The notes: generated from the letters alone by a model not told the origin. 64,000 nt of DNA from Phlyctochytrium arcticum (GCA_025602905.1 JAHLKI010000027.1:62001-126000), one strand, 5' to 3'. Shown: positions 41,907-55,163, counted from the first letter of the stretch. Numbers and translations: made by a program.

Positions 41907-44898
41907 AGCGGTATTGGCGACATTCCGCGAATCCTGAACAACCCGTCTGTCTGCGCATTCCACTTGCGCTCTCCCGCCCCAGCTAATGGCCGTCCTTCCC
42001 TTTATCTTATAGATTGTACATAGTATATAGCCAGCATGCACTCTCTCCCGCTCTTCCCTCTCGTATCCTTAACTAGAATTGTCCCTGCCCTTTTTTGTAT
42101 ATTACACTGAGCACGTTACTCTTTGGTCAATGGAAACCGGTTCCGATATTGATTTGCCCGTCCCCCAATTGGGTAGACATAGTCAATCCATGGATTATTG
42201 GATGAATGACATGTTGGAATCAGGATTGAGACTCATTGGAGCGGCCATATTCATAGGTTCATTATATACCTCAAAGAATTAGTCGGCGTCTGCCCATCCT
42301 CAGTCCACCGAAGCAAGCAAACGAATTTAAGAATGGTTTTATACCAAAATGAATGAGTACAAGTGGACAGCGGCGCTTTCGCGCCTTCTTCTCTCAAGAG
42401 CAAGCTAACAGACCGGAAACAGGTCTAGGCAAAAGAAATGCATCGCGTTCCCAAGAGCAAGCGAACAGAGCCGTAACAGAGCTAGGGAAAAGAATTGGAT
42501 GTTCAGAATGTCAATTGGCCTAGGATAGAAGAAAATTATCAGTTCCTGAAATGATGTAGGAAGAGAGGAACAGAAAAGAAATAGGGTAGTCATAAATTTG
42601 AGAAGTGGAAAGAAAACAGAGGTTAAGAATGTTATGTTTGCATTTGGGGAATACAAAAGCAATAGTATTCCGAAACGCCAAAAGTGGGAAGAGAACGGAG
42701 CCGGGGAATGTTATACCGGAGTTGACAGAAAACTGTGGCATCCGTCTTCACCACCGCCAGTGAAAAGACATAGTGAAAGTCACGTAAAAAGTTGGGATGT
42801 AAAAGAGTCGCCAATGCGTATATGCCGAATATGGATGAAAAGACAAAAAGGAGGCAAGTAATTAACTAAGTTGAAGATAGAAGAAAGGACAACACAGCAA
42901 GAGTGGGAACAAAATAATACGCGTTAGCCCTAAAAGTAGATGTGTAGCATAAATGTTCAATGTGTCAGGCAGAGGATCAGGAGTATAAAATGGTTAAAAG
43001 TAGAAAGCTCGGATGGTTTCAGGAGTAGGTACAGTCCAAGGACAGATCACGCAGAAAGACAGGAAAGCCCCGAACAGGAAAAGAAGCAATCAAAAAGCGA
43101 TGAGAGGAAGTATAGGACAGATTTAGCAGACTTGACCGACGAAGAAATCTACTGTCATCGCAAGGATGGAACATTTGGAACATTCAACGGGAGAAGTTCA
43201 GTGTGTGGCAGAAGCGAAAAGGACAGGAAAGGCAAAGAATGGGGGGACAAAGTACTCGGTGTGGGTAGAAGCTTGTGATCAAGAGATGAATGACAGATTT
43301 TCCATTTCAAAGAGAAAAAAAGAACAGACAGTAAGCCGTAATGTTGGCCATCAAATTGATACGGGACTGCCGGGCCACCAAGGTGAAAAGAAGTTGCTAT
43401 AATCTGCTGGTAGTGCAAGTCAAGGACAGGCACATCCGACCGATTAGCCAGAGTCACAGGACACTCCAAATAGGAAAGAAAGGAGCAAAAGAAAGAAAGA
43501 CAATATAGATACATACGAAACGAACTACTCATCCCAGGTACGGATAAGCACAAAGGTCAGGACGGAAAGAGTGGGAAGAGAAGAATAAGCAACAGCCCTA
43601 AAAAGGAGAAGTCCGGAAATTGTTTAATCTGCCAGACAGATGGAGCAGATGAATGGGACTGCAAATATGGTAAAGAAATGTTGGCTGCAGAATCTCTTCA
43701 CTGACTGAAACGTTGCATGTCTGGTACCGAAGTGCATGTCGTCAGTGCTGCTTAATTAAAGGGCAAGCGAGGTGGAACCTCTGGGAACCTGCAAGCAAAT
43801 GTGTGAAAAATGTTAAATAATAGAAGTACAAAGGGAAAGCGAAAGAGCGAAAGAGCGCAAGACATGAACGCTGAACAACAAAAGAAATGGCAATAAAGTA
43901 ATAGAAAGACACGCAAGGAAAATACTGAACTGCATGCATCGCCGTAACTTTTCTGCTTTGAATGTATGGATAAAACGGAAGGACATTTTTATAAAGTGGC
44001 GAAGAAACGGCCCGGTTTTTGGCCAATTCAGATGTTTTCAAATTCATTTCGCTGGAACTGTGCGTTGCATCCATGCATTCATTGACGGATTTCATGTCCT
44101 CTGTATGTGTAGATTTGACCCAGATGCCGTCTGTCGGACATTGCTTACCAAAGGTCATGGGAGACAGTGGGAGACATTGGGAGTGCACAGCCGCGGGCAT
44201 TAATCTGGGCGCTTCAACACCAGGAATTATCTCAGATGGCCGTGGAAGAACCGAGAACACGGAAAGCCTGCGCGGAGGCCAGAATACGAGGCAGAATAAA
44301 CGTTAACGATCTACTGTACCGTAGTGTTGTTTTTCAAGTATTTTTCAAGTATAAAACTAATACTCGTATTATGATAGGATTTACGTGAAAATCTGCTTCC
44401 ATTGTATTCGAGTACACTAGAAACCCATGTTTGCGGCAACGTTGTCGGAGATTTTTCCATGATCTCTGCATTGTACTCGAGTATCAGGCTGAAAATGCAA
44501 ACCAATCACAATAATATCCTCGAAATTCATCCTACAACCTGCCTATCCCGTAGCTACACGCCAAGAACCACCCCAGAGATATTTTTGAAATTTTTCCCAC
44601 GCCTTTTGAGTTGGAAAAAAACCATGAAAAATGCCAGTACTGATAGGAAATATGTTAAGTCGGTCAAGATTAATTCTAGATTCATGAAGTTGAACCAAGT
44701 TTTGCGCACCCCCCTTTTGTTCAAGAAAGCTTCGGTAAAACCACTAAAACTCTCTGCGTTCAGCGCAAGGTGCTCAGAATCCTCGAGTGAGAGCAGCTAT
44801 ATTTAGCATTTAGTACAAACAAACATCAAAAATTCAAAGGGAGAATCTACTGAGAACGTCCTTTGTGCTTGCTGTGGTGCATATATAGAGGCGAATCA
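41907..44898. other. gene-poor region with a purine-skewed tract
   Basis: No supportable gene in 3 kb. From about 42380 to 43740 the plus strand is strongly enriched in A and G. Near 42393 and 42451 a unit of about 58 bp starting CAAGAGCAAGC is repeated, each copy ending in a small hairpin. An inverted repeat (TATTCGAGTACA / TGTACTCGAGTA) lies at about 44406-44483. Confidence 0.4.
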
Positions 44899-46327
44899 TG
44901 TCCGTCTATCGCTTCCTGGACTCGCCGCGACCAAGTATCGACAGATTCACACGCCTGAATTCGCATGATGGACGTTTATCAGTGTATTCAGAATTCGTCC
45001 GTCGCGGGTCATTTCAATGTAGAACATGAGCTATTTGTATCTATATGTGCGATGTTTCCCCGCTAATAATAAATCTCATATGCTATAGGCGATCAAAGCT
45101 GCTACTGTCCAGGCTACTGTCACAGGAACAATCCCAGTGGTGACAAAGGCCGTCATAAGTAAGTTCGCGCATGCTGCATAAAACGTCCTCTCGAGTAACC
45201 CTGGATCCCATTCCAGATGCGTACGCTGGTCCTGGCATCATAATCGGTACCGCCTGGCCTATCGTCATCCTCACCTTCTTCATCGTCCTCTGGCGTTTCT
45301 ATTCCATTCGTTCCCCACGGACATATCTCCTCTTCCTCTCCGTCCTACTCAACATTGCAGATTGCGCCAATATCACATGGGCCCGGACGACCCCCCGTTT
45401 CGAACTAGATATCGACTCTCATTTCAAAATGGCGATTGTCTTCGCGCAATTGAAAATGGCCATGGTGGGAAGTGCCGGCGCCTGGCGGTTTGGACAAGTA
45501 TTTAGGCAAAAAACTCACAAAATCATAGTCATATGGGGATTAAGCATCTTTTTTGTGAGTTTCTTAGCGCGTCATGGACTCATGGCATGGATCGATTTCA
45601 CAAGGACTTTTTATTTACATCTTTGTCGTTGGATGATTGGTTTAGATGTGCTGGGCGACCGCAGAAAGCATCCTGGGATGCGTTGAAGTCAACCAACAAG
45701 GTCATGTCTCCAAAAATTACTGGGGAATGGTCGTCGGAATACCCGCAGTCTACATCGTTGCTGGAGCGCTGACTTTTACGCGAGTAGTCAGTACCACTTC
45801 ATTTTGTCATTCATTCAATGGACATCCACATAGTAACCAGTCATACCTTTTTTTTCCTTCCTCGCAGTTGAAACAGATGGAAGATGATTTGGCCACTTCT
45901 ATTTCAAACATACCCAAAGGCAGGTCACAACAACACTCAACCTTTGTGTACCTCCGCTATTCCAACAACGCCGCAATGGCAATGACGCTCCTATGCGCCG
46001 TATCCGGACTGATAGTCTCACAAGCCTGGGATTGTAAGTAAACCCACCCCCACACTTTTCCTCTTCATCTCCCCCCTCCCGCACATTCCCTCTTCATGCC
46101 ACACTTGCCCTCTTCACTCCCGATCAAAAACAAAAGTAGTCGGCACGTCACTAAAATCACCAATCTCTTCCTCCCAATGTCCAGCCATCACAAACCTATA
46201 CGTTCTCCCAGGAATCCTGCTTCTCTCCACCATATGGATCTTTGCAGAAAGCATGTTTGAGGTCTTCACCAGTATCCAAAAAGTGGCACCACGATCCGCC
46301 ATCGCTTCCGGATCAGCTTCCGGATAA
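44899..46327 (+). CDS. seven-helix membrane protein of unknown function
   Basis: Spliced gene. Well-supported exons: one ending near 45159 (TVTGTIPVVTKAVI), then about 45217-45555, 45647-45786, 45868-46033 and about 46184-46327. The joined product has seven hydrophobic segments: GIIIGTAWPIVILTFFIVLW, YLLFLSVLLNIADCANITWA, MAIVFAQLKMAMVGSAGAW, IIVIWGLSIFFMCWATA, YWGMVVGIPAVYIVAGAL, AMAMTLLCAVSGLIVSQAW and VLPGILLLSTIWIFAESMF. This topology suggests a receptor-like or transporter-like protein; no family signature is recognised. The N-terminus is uncertain: the ATG at 44899 (MSVYRFLDSPRPS) needs an unsupported donor, and an ATG at about 45028 is an alternative. Confidence 0.6.
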
Positions 46328-46375
46328 CGAAAAAACCTGCCATCTCACCCAATCAGTCAGTACTAAGTCATTGCT

Positions 46376-46396
46376 CCCCCCCCCCCCCCCCCCCCC
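46376..46396 (+). repeat. poly(C) tract, 21 nt
   Basis: Twenty-one consecutive C, about 50 bp after the stop of the seven-helix protein gene. It is the only long C homopolymer seen. The true length may differ because such runs are hard to sequence. The flanking 46328-47012 holds no other gene. Confidence 0.9.
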
Positions 46397-47012
46397 GGCG
46401 CATGTCCCTTTCTATCGATGGCATTTGTTTGTTGTGTTTCGTGAATTGATATTGACGTGTGGCAGGTAGATAAAGTACATATATCCGTTTTATAGTGACT
46501 GTCAATGCAGCTATAGCTTTGTCATCACGCCCGTACAAGGATGCCCGTACAAGGATTTTCCATTTCTGACCCCCAATCAATCCAAAGACCACAACCCCAA
46601 GTATCTTGGAGGAGCATGGAGTGCATTAAATGCAAAGTATTATATGCAATCTGCAATGCCAACTTTCTCTCCAGGAAGTTTTTAACATGACATGGCTTTG
46701 TTTGTCTATTTAATGGGAAATCATCCTCCAGTAAAGTCACATCGGCAATCATTCCCACGGTCAAGACTGACAGAAGGAACTTTCACGTCCCAGTATTCCC
46801 TGAATACAACCTGTGGGCACACCACAGGGAAGGACATCTTGAGGAAGGCTTCTGAGAGGCGTGGTGCTAGGTACCTTTTTGAGTGCGGAATCTTGCGAAT
46901 GATGTAGCGTCGAAATCTTCAAAGTGGGCCAAACTGTGTGTGGCCAAAATTGCCAAATGGCAAACTCATCGATAAACAGCCAAGTTCCAACCAGTCCCCC
47001 AAGCAAAACAAA

Positions 47013-47625
47013 ATGGCTCTCGCAAACAAACACACATTAGTCGTGCATAAAGATGGAGCGTCGCTAATCGAGCAATCCAACCTCGCCCCAACGGCAGACG
47101 AATTGCTCCGCTTCTCCGCTGACGCACGGGACACTTTTTTTTTAATTTTCCAGCAACTTCTGACTGGAACCGCCTCACCCCGCAAGATTCTTCCACTTTG
47201 GTCAGAGATTTTACGCAAAGAAAAGGTAGGGGCCTCTGACAATCATGAACTTTAGGTTGTCATTGACTGAATTTTCAATTGATTCACAGAACCGATTGAG
47301 GAAACCGGATCATTTACGTGTCAACCCTTTCCCCCCTCCGCCAGCCTTTCTGAACCACCCTTTCACGGACGTCGCGGACCCCGCTCGTATGCCACAGGAC
47401 GAGGCGGACGAGGACGAAACAGATTCCGACAAGGAAGACGCCGACAGCGGATGGATGAAGTATGACCTTCCCCTTCCCTCCTCTCTCACCTTACCTGAAC
47501 ACTCCCCTCACGCTCACGCCGAACAGCCCGCCGATCATACCCGTAGCACTTCTTCCGCCCTGCCTGACAGGGTGATTTTGATTTGCTCACTTGTGTGGAA
47601 AAGTGGGGAAAGCGGCGAACGGTAA
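47013..47625 (+). CDS. hypothetical protein, at least two exons
   Basis: Exons 47013-47225 and 47290-47625, joined by a 64-bp intron (donor GTAGGG, acceptor TTCACAG), phase 0. The first exon encodes MALANKHTLVVHKDGASLIE and an amphipathic helix; the second is Pro-rich then acidic (DEADEDETDSDKEDADSG). The last 17 codons before the TAA look non-coding, so a further donor at GTGATT (about 47571) may lead to an exon at about 47675-47881 (..DRVVELLRYFDEVVEEVSSA..), but I found no join with matching phase. Family not recognised. Confidence 0.4.
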
Positions 47626-47881
47626 AGGCTGCTGTACTTGACCCTAAAATGGAATATCATGGACTAAAGAGTCGCTGGATAGAGTTGTGGAGTTGTTGAG
47701 ATACTTTGATGAAGTGGTTGAGGAAGTATCGTCTGCAAACACGGGTGACGAGAGGTTTTCTGCAGTAGCACAGGCGGTTTGCAACCTGTTCATTGATAGT
47801 TTGGTCGTATTTGACGGTCGGACGGGATGTGGCTACAAAGTCTTCGGTTGGGTGGACGACGCAGAGGTTTACCTTTTTTGA

Positions 47882-49370
47882 TGTCCAATTACGAGGGAGC
47901 GCCGGGGTCCGACTTGGAGCAGTAGTACCGTCGACAAGCATTTATCGGATACTACTGCCCCACATTGGGACGCGGTCAACGAACAAACAATAAATGTTGG
48001 ACGATCAATCGTGTTGCTTGTGTTGTTTCTAGTTTAGTCTTTCCCCCGCTATGTGAATATATTCTATGACACGAAGAAACAAAGGTTTACATTGGACATA
48101 AATGTCAGCATTTTATAGCAAACCTACGACAGATTCTCTGGATGAATGATGCATTGGATGCCTGATCTGAACCTGGGACCCATACCAGATGAATCGTGAG
48201 TCTGGGAGTGCACTCACTCTGAGAGTGATTTGTGCAATTAAATTTCCGTGATTCGCTGGATTCAGCGACTATAACCTCGGGACCACCCTTCAGGCAACCG
48301 TATTAGACGAGCAAGTGATATGTACGTATCAGCATGCCTCCAGTCCATCGTATTCCGCAAGTGATATATTACAGCTATTGTATCTACGATATGTAGCTGG
48401 GTATATGTATAGTGAATGGAGGCTACCAATTTGCAGCAATCTCCTTCTCGAGCCATTGCAGAGCTTTATCGACGCCCCGTTCTGTAAATTTCCCAAGAAC
48501 CCGAGTTCGACCAGTCGCTCCCAGGCTTTCCCACGTCCGTTCTTCGGCAGGTGTCCATTAAGTCCAGCCAAATTGACTCTGAATAGGTTGCAGGGCTTCA
48601 TAGTCTTGTCTCCGCAGAACTTTGATCTCCAGACAACAAGTAACAAAAATAAACTGTAGCTAGGAGAGCCCAGAACAGAAAGAGCTTGTAGGTCTTGGCA
48701 CATTAGCGAAAGGGATTATAACCAAAGCGGGCGTGGACAGGAAATAGTCCAAGAGAAGTAGGGGGAAAAGGTACATCAACGGACTGCGGAAAGTAAAGAA
48801 ACAGTCATGACAGGATATCAGGAAGTGTAAGGTAATCTTCAAAGGCAAAGAAAAGGCCGGAAGAATGTCAATCCGAGGAAATACCATGTTAGGGCATAGA
48901 ATAGGCAGGAAAGGAGGGATCATCTTCGACATTAAATCGGAAAGAGCAGGACAGGACGGGAGACACCAGGAAGAGAAGTGAAGAGGAGGGTGGGAAGAAA
49001 AGCGAGGTCAGAAAGAAGGATAGCAGACTGAAGGGTCATGACAGAACCCTGGCCGACTTAAAAAAACACCGGCGGACGAAAACATAGTAATTTGTGGACA
49101 GAACAGGACAGAGAGATAGGAAAAATCAGGCAACAGGCTCGTTGGAAAGACAGGAAGCAAGACTACTGGCAGAAAAATCAGCATCAAATTTGAAAGGTAG
49201 GGACAGGACAGACGGTGTTTGAAAGAGAGGGCAAGAAACGGAAAGACTATGAAAACTGGACAGATCACATGGACCGACAGAGCGTGTTTTGCGATTGAGG
49301 TATACTCTTTCGATTGATTTCGATGGACGAGATGAATGTGGACGCCAAAAAGAATCAAAACAAAAATAAA
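47882..49370. other. intergenic, 1.5 kb, with a second purine-skewed tract
   Basis: No gene seen. From about 48660 to 49340 the plus strand is again rich in A and G with many GGACAGG and AGGAAAG motifs. The tract ends beside the tRNA gene. Confidence 0.4.
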
Positions 49371-49453
49371 TGCACCCTGCGAGATTCGAACTCGCGCCTC
49401 TTGCGAGATCGGAACTTGAGACCGACGCCTTAGACCAACTCGGCCAAAGGTGC
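49371..49453 (-). tRNA. tRNA-Leu (anticodon CAA), intronless
   Basis: Cloverleaf read on the minus strand, 83 nt. Acceptor GCACCTT pairs with AGGGTGC (one G-T wobble), followed by discriminator A. The D arm is GCC...GGC. The anticodon stem is TCGGT/TCCGA with a T-T mismatch next to the loop CTCAAGT, placing CAA after T33. The long variable arm (CTC-GCAA-GAG) marks a class II tRNA, and the T arm is GCGAG-TTCGAAT-CTCGC. It decodes UUG. There is no intron after the anticodon. Confidence 0.9.
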
Positions 49454-51059
49454 TTTGATGAGAAACGGAATGTAATCAGTGTCCAAGTATGTGTTGCTAA
49501 TTGAAATGCTGGACTTGCCTGCTGGAAGCGACGTAAAACGGCTGGCCTTATAAAACTCTCACGCACGCAGCGTAGGAAGGCGTCTTGGTCGAGCCGAAAG
49601 CAAGCTGATTATCCTCATCATGGGCATCGCCGTCCAATGACTCGACTGGAATAAGGAGATGGAGACGCTGCTAGAGTCAACATCGATGAAGATGAAAACA
49701 TACCCGGAGATTTCCTTGACTTGGTCACCAACATCGTAATTGTGGGTAAATGTTGAGAATCTCAGGATTTGATCAATTTGTCGTACTGCCCCAGGTACTG
49801 CCCAAGGTTTCCTGAACTCTGTGGGTCTTCGTTCTTGAATTTAGCAATGAGTCCTTGAGCCTCAAATCCTTGAGTTGAATCCAAAAACCTTGATCCAGAG
49901 GTCCGCCTCGGAAGCCATCCGCCAGACTCCGCCTTACAAAGCCTGCGACCGAAAAAGGGAGTTTACCGTGCCCAATGCAGGTTAAATATCTTTGGCGGGG
50001 GGGTTCTGCGTGTTGTTCCGCTGGACGCCGATGAACGCGTTGAACGCGCTGCTTGGGCCGTTCACCGTTGGAAAATGCAAGTTCCGGTGGGATATGATGG
50101 GATTTTGTGCGGGAAGAGAGGCTTTATATTTAGCCCTGGGTATGTATACTCCTCCTTTGATCATGCCTTGGTTCATGATGAAGGCATTGCGCCATTGTAG
50201 CCATCGGAAAGTACAACCCAGCATTGCTACATTTAAAACAGGTGGTCTCCTGCAGATTGGTTGCTGGGACGCTCCTCAAATTTAGTAGCGCAAACCTTGT
50301 TCGCAGATTAATTAATGAAAAGAGTTCGCCAAAGCAAATCCAGGATCTCTGCTGATGGAAACTTTCGGTTGCTGTGCCGGTTGGTCAAAAAAATCATCAG
50401 CCAAGGGCCATCCACAGCGAGCACCAGGGGGGCGATGCATGCACCAAGCAAGAATAGGACAGATATGATAGTAGTTCATTGGCCTTCTTAAATGCCAGAG
50501 CACTCATATCATAACAGATTCAATCCCTGATGCGCCAGACGCCGATGACCGTTCTGATGACCGTTCATGCACAACAAGTTTCAAAAGACCAAGACATTCT
50601 GTTTTGCCCACTTACTATGCTATTAATCTGGCCCAAGAGCATGTTTATGGCTGGTCGCTACAACCTAATTCCAATTAGGCGTAGATGGCTGCGCACTTTA
50701 CCGGGGCTGGGGGTTGCACAGCTGTTGCACAACCCGCGGCCAACCAGCCGCCAGGCGAGAGCCGTTTTCGTGCTACCCGAACTTGCGGACCTTTTGACTG
50801 GCCAAAGAACAAGGTCATTTCAGAAATTCAGAACAGTAGACGGACATTGGGCAAGCAGCAACGAACCAGCGACGACGACGACGACCACTACGACCACGGC
50901 AACCCCAATAACCGGATGGCCCTCGGCTGGTTTCCTGCAGAATAACCGACAGAGCCTCTCAATTTGCAGCCGACAACGCGAGAACTTTAGACCTAAAACC
51001 CACAACGAACAAAGTGTTGCTGGCCGGTGCTTGGACGATATATAGCATATCTTGCCACC
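49454..51059. other. intergenic and leader region, 1.6 kb
   Basis: Frames in 49992-50285 and 50530-51045 have no recognisable product, and the latter overlaps the presumed leader of the PH-domain gene. No other feature seen. Confidence 0.35.
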
Positions 51060-54000
51060 ATGTCGACGGCCGGTAGCTTTGCTGCAGCATCGTCTCCGCC
51101 GACCGCCTATAACTCGTCGCCAAAAGTGCCAGCTCTCACCACTATCCGCCCAACGTCGCAAAATACCTGGGCCGAAACCAATACCTCTGACCTGTGGTCG
51201 CCGCCCGACGACGTGATTTCTGAACCTCGCTCGGCCCTCAATTCCATCGCAACCTCATTGGGAGAATCATCGCCGTCCCCATTCTCCTCACGCCGTCAGC
51301 ACCAGCCCTCGTCAGATCAGCTTTGGATGCCTCCAGACGACATTGTCAATCATGCGGTCGTAACCTCGATGCCGGCAACGACGATGGGCCAGGGAAGCAT
51401 GTCCGCTGGTGGAATGGCAGCCAGCACTTCTAATGGACCAGCTGCTCATCATCGCGATCAAGCGCTATCGACGTATGAGAGGAGGGAATCTGAGTCGATT
51501 TTGCCGCCTGGAACAGTCGTTTACAACCAGGCCGCTTTTCCTGATCCAAATCAGCCTTACCAGATGGGATACAGCACCGTGCTGCACCCCTCTATGCTAT
51601 ATCTACCATCCAGTCATCCGGCACAGATCAATACAGCCTTGGCCTCTGACTCTTCCTCTACAACTCATCGTCAGTCCAAACACTCACGTCATAAGATGCC
51701 CGACAAGCACTATGTCTCCATGTCGGGTGTACTAACCGATTCCTACATCCAATCATACCAGGCGCTAGCCTCGCCGCCGCTCATGGTTCCCCCAGCCACC
51801 AAACAACAGCGGGAAAGAGCTGGTAAAAAGGGTAGGATACGTCCGCTGACCCCGCCCGATTCGCCTTCGATTCTGTCCGCCTCTACTGCCCGCAGTGTAT
51901 CACCTATTGGTGAATCTTCTATAAAGATGGGAGGTGCGATGCATCCGGTCAATGGAGCATTGGTCAAGTCATCACCATCGCAACCGCAACCACCAGCGCC
52001 AACGTCAGGACCGGCCGTTCTGCGCGATCTTCTCAATTCAAGTCATCTGAAGAATGTCCACGGCGTGACTCCGTATCAAGATGGTGATATGCATCCCATC
52101 TTTTCGGGAAAGCTGTTTAAACTGGGTTCCAACCGACGGTGGCAATGGCGGGTGAGTGTTTGTCAGCTTAAAGTGTGCGAACTCTGCAGAATACTTATTT
52201 TTCATAAATAGATGTTTAGATTCGATGGACAATTGCTCACCTGTCTATCAAATCAGAAAATCAAGCTTCCCGCACAAACAGAGGCCGCAATAGCTCCATC
52301 ATTCCATACACCGTACATTCCTCTACCAAGCAGTCAACCTGCACCTCTTATTACATCGAATCTCCTCGCGGATGAGTATGATCTTCAATTCCTCGGAACG
52401 GATGCACCAGCAAACGACAGGGCAAACACGGCCGGGCGCTGGGTATCACTGCCAAAATGGACTATCCACATGGGAACTGTGACGCACGTGTCCTTGCTCA
52501 AGCGGTCTCGGAATGGACGATCCTTTACACCCGTGCACTTGAGCTTGGATGGCGGACGTGCGCAGCCCACTGCAAAAGAAGAAATTTTTAGTGCCCCTAT
52601 ATCACCTGCGCAAACGGATGATGGGGAAGGATCAGATACGTCCAATGAAAGCCGGAAGCGGAAAACCCAGCCAAAATATCCCGCTCCACCGTCACGCCTC
52701 GCATCCATCAAGCATTGCTTTTCCATTCGCACCACGGAAGGAAAAACGTATGTCCTTCGAGCCAAGCAGGCGCAAGATCTGGATCGCTGGCTATTTGTCA
52801 TCGTATCCATGGTTCGACATTTTCGACAAATGCAAGGAGAGCAAGGCATAACCACTTTGGGCTACGAAATTGCTCCACATGGAATCAAGGATGCCGCAGT
52901 TGGGCGGTGGAAAGAGACTATTGGGAGAATGGGCGGTCGACATGTTTCGTTTGTGCCACCGCCCCGGACAGCAAGCTTTGTGGCTCTGGAGAGTGAACGC
53001 GATCGGAAAGCCGTTGTTCCATACCCAGCTCAACCTCCTCCTTTGAGCCTCCCTCGACCCCAACAAGGCCCGGATGTCGGCTTGGAAACGCCTGATCTCA
53101 TGAGTCCAGAGGGTCTCACGCCGGCTCGAGCGTCTCTGGTGGGTGTCCTCGCTGAAGATTTGACCGCACTCCGGGCACTCTCGATGTACCGGTCGAAACG
53201 CGATTCCGTATATAGCACACTCAAATATCCGACCAGTACAACGTACGCGTCCACGCTTGAACGATCCTTGATGCAACCTTCCAGTACTTGGACGTCAGTC
53301 AGCCAGCAATCGAAACGCGTTGGCTCAGGGGGCCGATGGAGCACTCACCGTCTGACAATGGAATCAAATGACCCGCGACGATCTCGGGATCTTTCCGCGT
53401 TATTGCACCAATACACGACTCCCGAATTCACTGCGCGTTACACTGGCAGCCAGAATATCCCGAGGTTATCGTCTCTTCGCTCGACAAGGTCATCTGAGAG
53501 TGGGTCACTTGCAAAGCCTAAATCTACGAGTCGATCCGTGTTGACGAGTTTTACGAGGAAAAGTACGGCATCCCGAAGCGTGCCGAGTCCGGAGTCCCCC
53601 GGAAATGGTAGCAACTACCCTTCATTTGGTTCGGAATCAGAAATACTGGGAGACACTGTCGGGAAAAAGGAGAATGCTACAGGGCAGAGTTTCTCTTCTC
53701 CACTCGATTCTGCTATTTCAACCCCTCCAACCCCAACCGATGGCGTCAAGTACGTACCGCTCAGAGGATCCATCATATCAAGTGACCAGCTGTCGCTTGA
53801 TCGAATGAAGGCTCAACCACGTCCGAAGGAGCAAGGATCAGTACGACGGGCCACATCGCAATCGACCATGCGAACCAACTCTGTCGTGGACCAGATCAAC
53901 TCCCTTGAACGTGATCTTCAACGCGCACAGGCCAAGCAACGCGAGCTGGTCAAGTTTTCGTCGCTGTCTGATATGAACATATCGGCCATTTACCCCGTGC

Positions 54001-54776
54001 GCGGAGATTCCTTGATTATCCAAAACACAGACATAATTGACAGTTCGATTATGGGAGGGGACACGTATCCGGTCCGATCAGTCTCTAGATCCTCAAACGT
54101 GATGCAGCGGCGACAACAACAAGCTGCGGCAGGGTTTCCGCCCATGCCTCGATCGACCACGGCCGATTACCTGTCTCCCACCAACACCCCTTCTGGGTCA
54201 ACCATGTCCCTCGCACCACCAACAACTCGACCCCAGCTACAACGAGCGGCAACCACAGAAATTGTCACTCGAACAGGAACCGTTGTCACTTACAACCGTG
54301 GTGAAGGGCAGGTTGTGATGGTCCAAAACCCGCGAGCGTCGTCGTCATTCCAAAACCAGAACCAACATCAGCAGCAACGACGACCCCCATCTACCGCCAT
54401 GGCACAGTACCTTCCTCTTCTAGCTGCACCCGCCGAACCTCCCATTTCGTATACCTCATCTCCATATGAAACCTACCCACCCCACCACACCTCACCACCC
54501 ACATCCCAACCGTACCCCATGAGCGCCCCAACGACCCCGGCAACCGCCAACGCCCTTCAAATCTCTCAAGCAGTGCACAGCGCCTGGCGCGGCTCTCTCA
54601 AAAACATCAACCACTCACGCCCGACAACCGCGGACTCCCGCAGCAGCAACAATCCGTCTGAACCCAAACAATTGAGCGTGTCCTCCACCTCCACCCCCGC
54701 CGTCCAAGTCGTGGCTGAACTCGGTCTAGAGCGCTGGAGAGAGGTCCGTCGTCAACAAGTGTTTGGGTCGCATTAG
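51060..54776 (+). CDS. PH-domain protein with long disordered regions
   Basis: Exons 51060-52151 and 52212-54776 (intron 60 bp, phase 0) give 1218 residues. The start has a good context (GCCACCATG). Residues 1-340 are Ser/Pro-rich. A pleckstrin-homology domain begins at IFSGKLFKLGSNRRWQWR, crosses the intron into MFRFDGQLLTCLSNQ, and after an insert of about 120 residues ends at KHCFSIRTTEGKTYVLRA, AQDLDRWLFVIVSMVRHF. PH domains usually bind phosphoinositides or protein partners at membranes. The remaining 650 residues are disordered and rich in Ser, Arg, Pro and Gln, with a short coiled coil (QINSLERDLQRAQAKQREL). Function unknown; a membrane or cortex scaffold is a guess. Confidence 0.8.
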
Positions 54777-55163
54777 ATATTTTTTTCTGTATATAGAGCA
54801 AGATCTGCTTTTCTGTCTCTTTTTGTACCATTTTTCCAGACATAGTCTCTTACATAGCTTGTTACATATAGCCACTAGCCCACCGTAATATTATTGTTTT
54901 CTGAATCTTTGCATCTTTTCATACCTGTTTACTTTCCATTCGACGGGCATGACCGAATACCACAAAAGAAGTCACACAAACACATTGGTTCTCTTGTGGA
55001 TGAGAATGCGCACTTTAATAGCTACGCACACACTCCAAACCACACAAAATGAACCGGGTGATCCAGAATGACGATGTTACGGGTGAATATTCATAAAAAA
55101 AATGATGGGAGTTACTTGACTAAAATTACTCTGTCTATACAAATGCTAGGCTGTAGAGATATG
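54777..55163. other. convergent intergenic, 387 bp
   Basis: 3' regions of the PH-domain gene and the RNA polymerase gene. No gene seen. Confidence 0.4.

Noticed and set aside
44406..44483. TATTCGAGTACA / TGTACTCGAGTA inverted repeat as a transposon
   Set aside because: Arms are only 12 bp with one mismatch, without target duplication or a second copy, so it was mentioned only as part of the gap.
50530..51045. 171-residue frame before the PH-domain gene
   Set aside because: No motif; it overlaps the presumed leader and stops just before the well-placed ATG at 51060.
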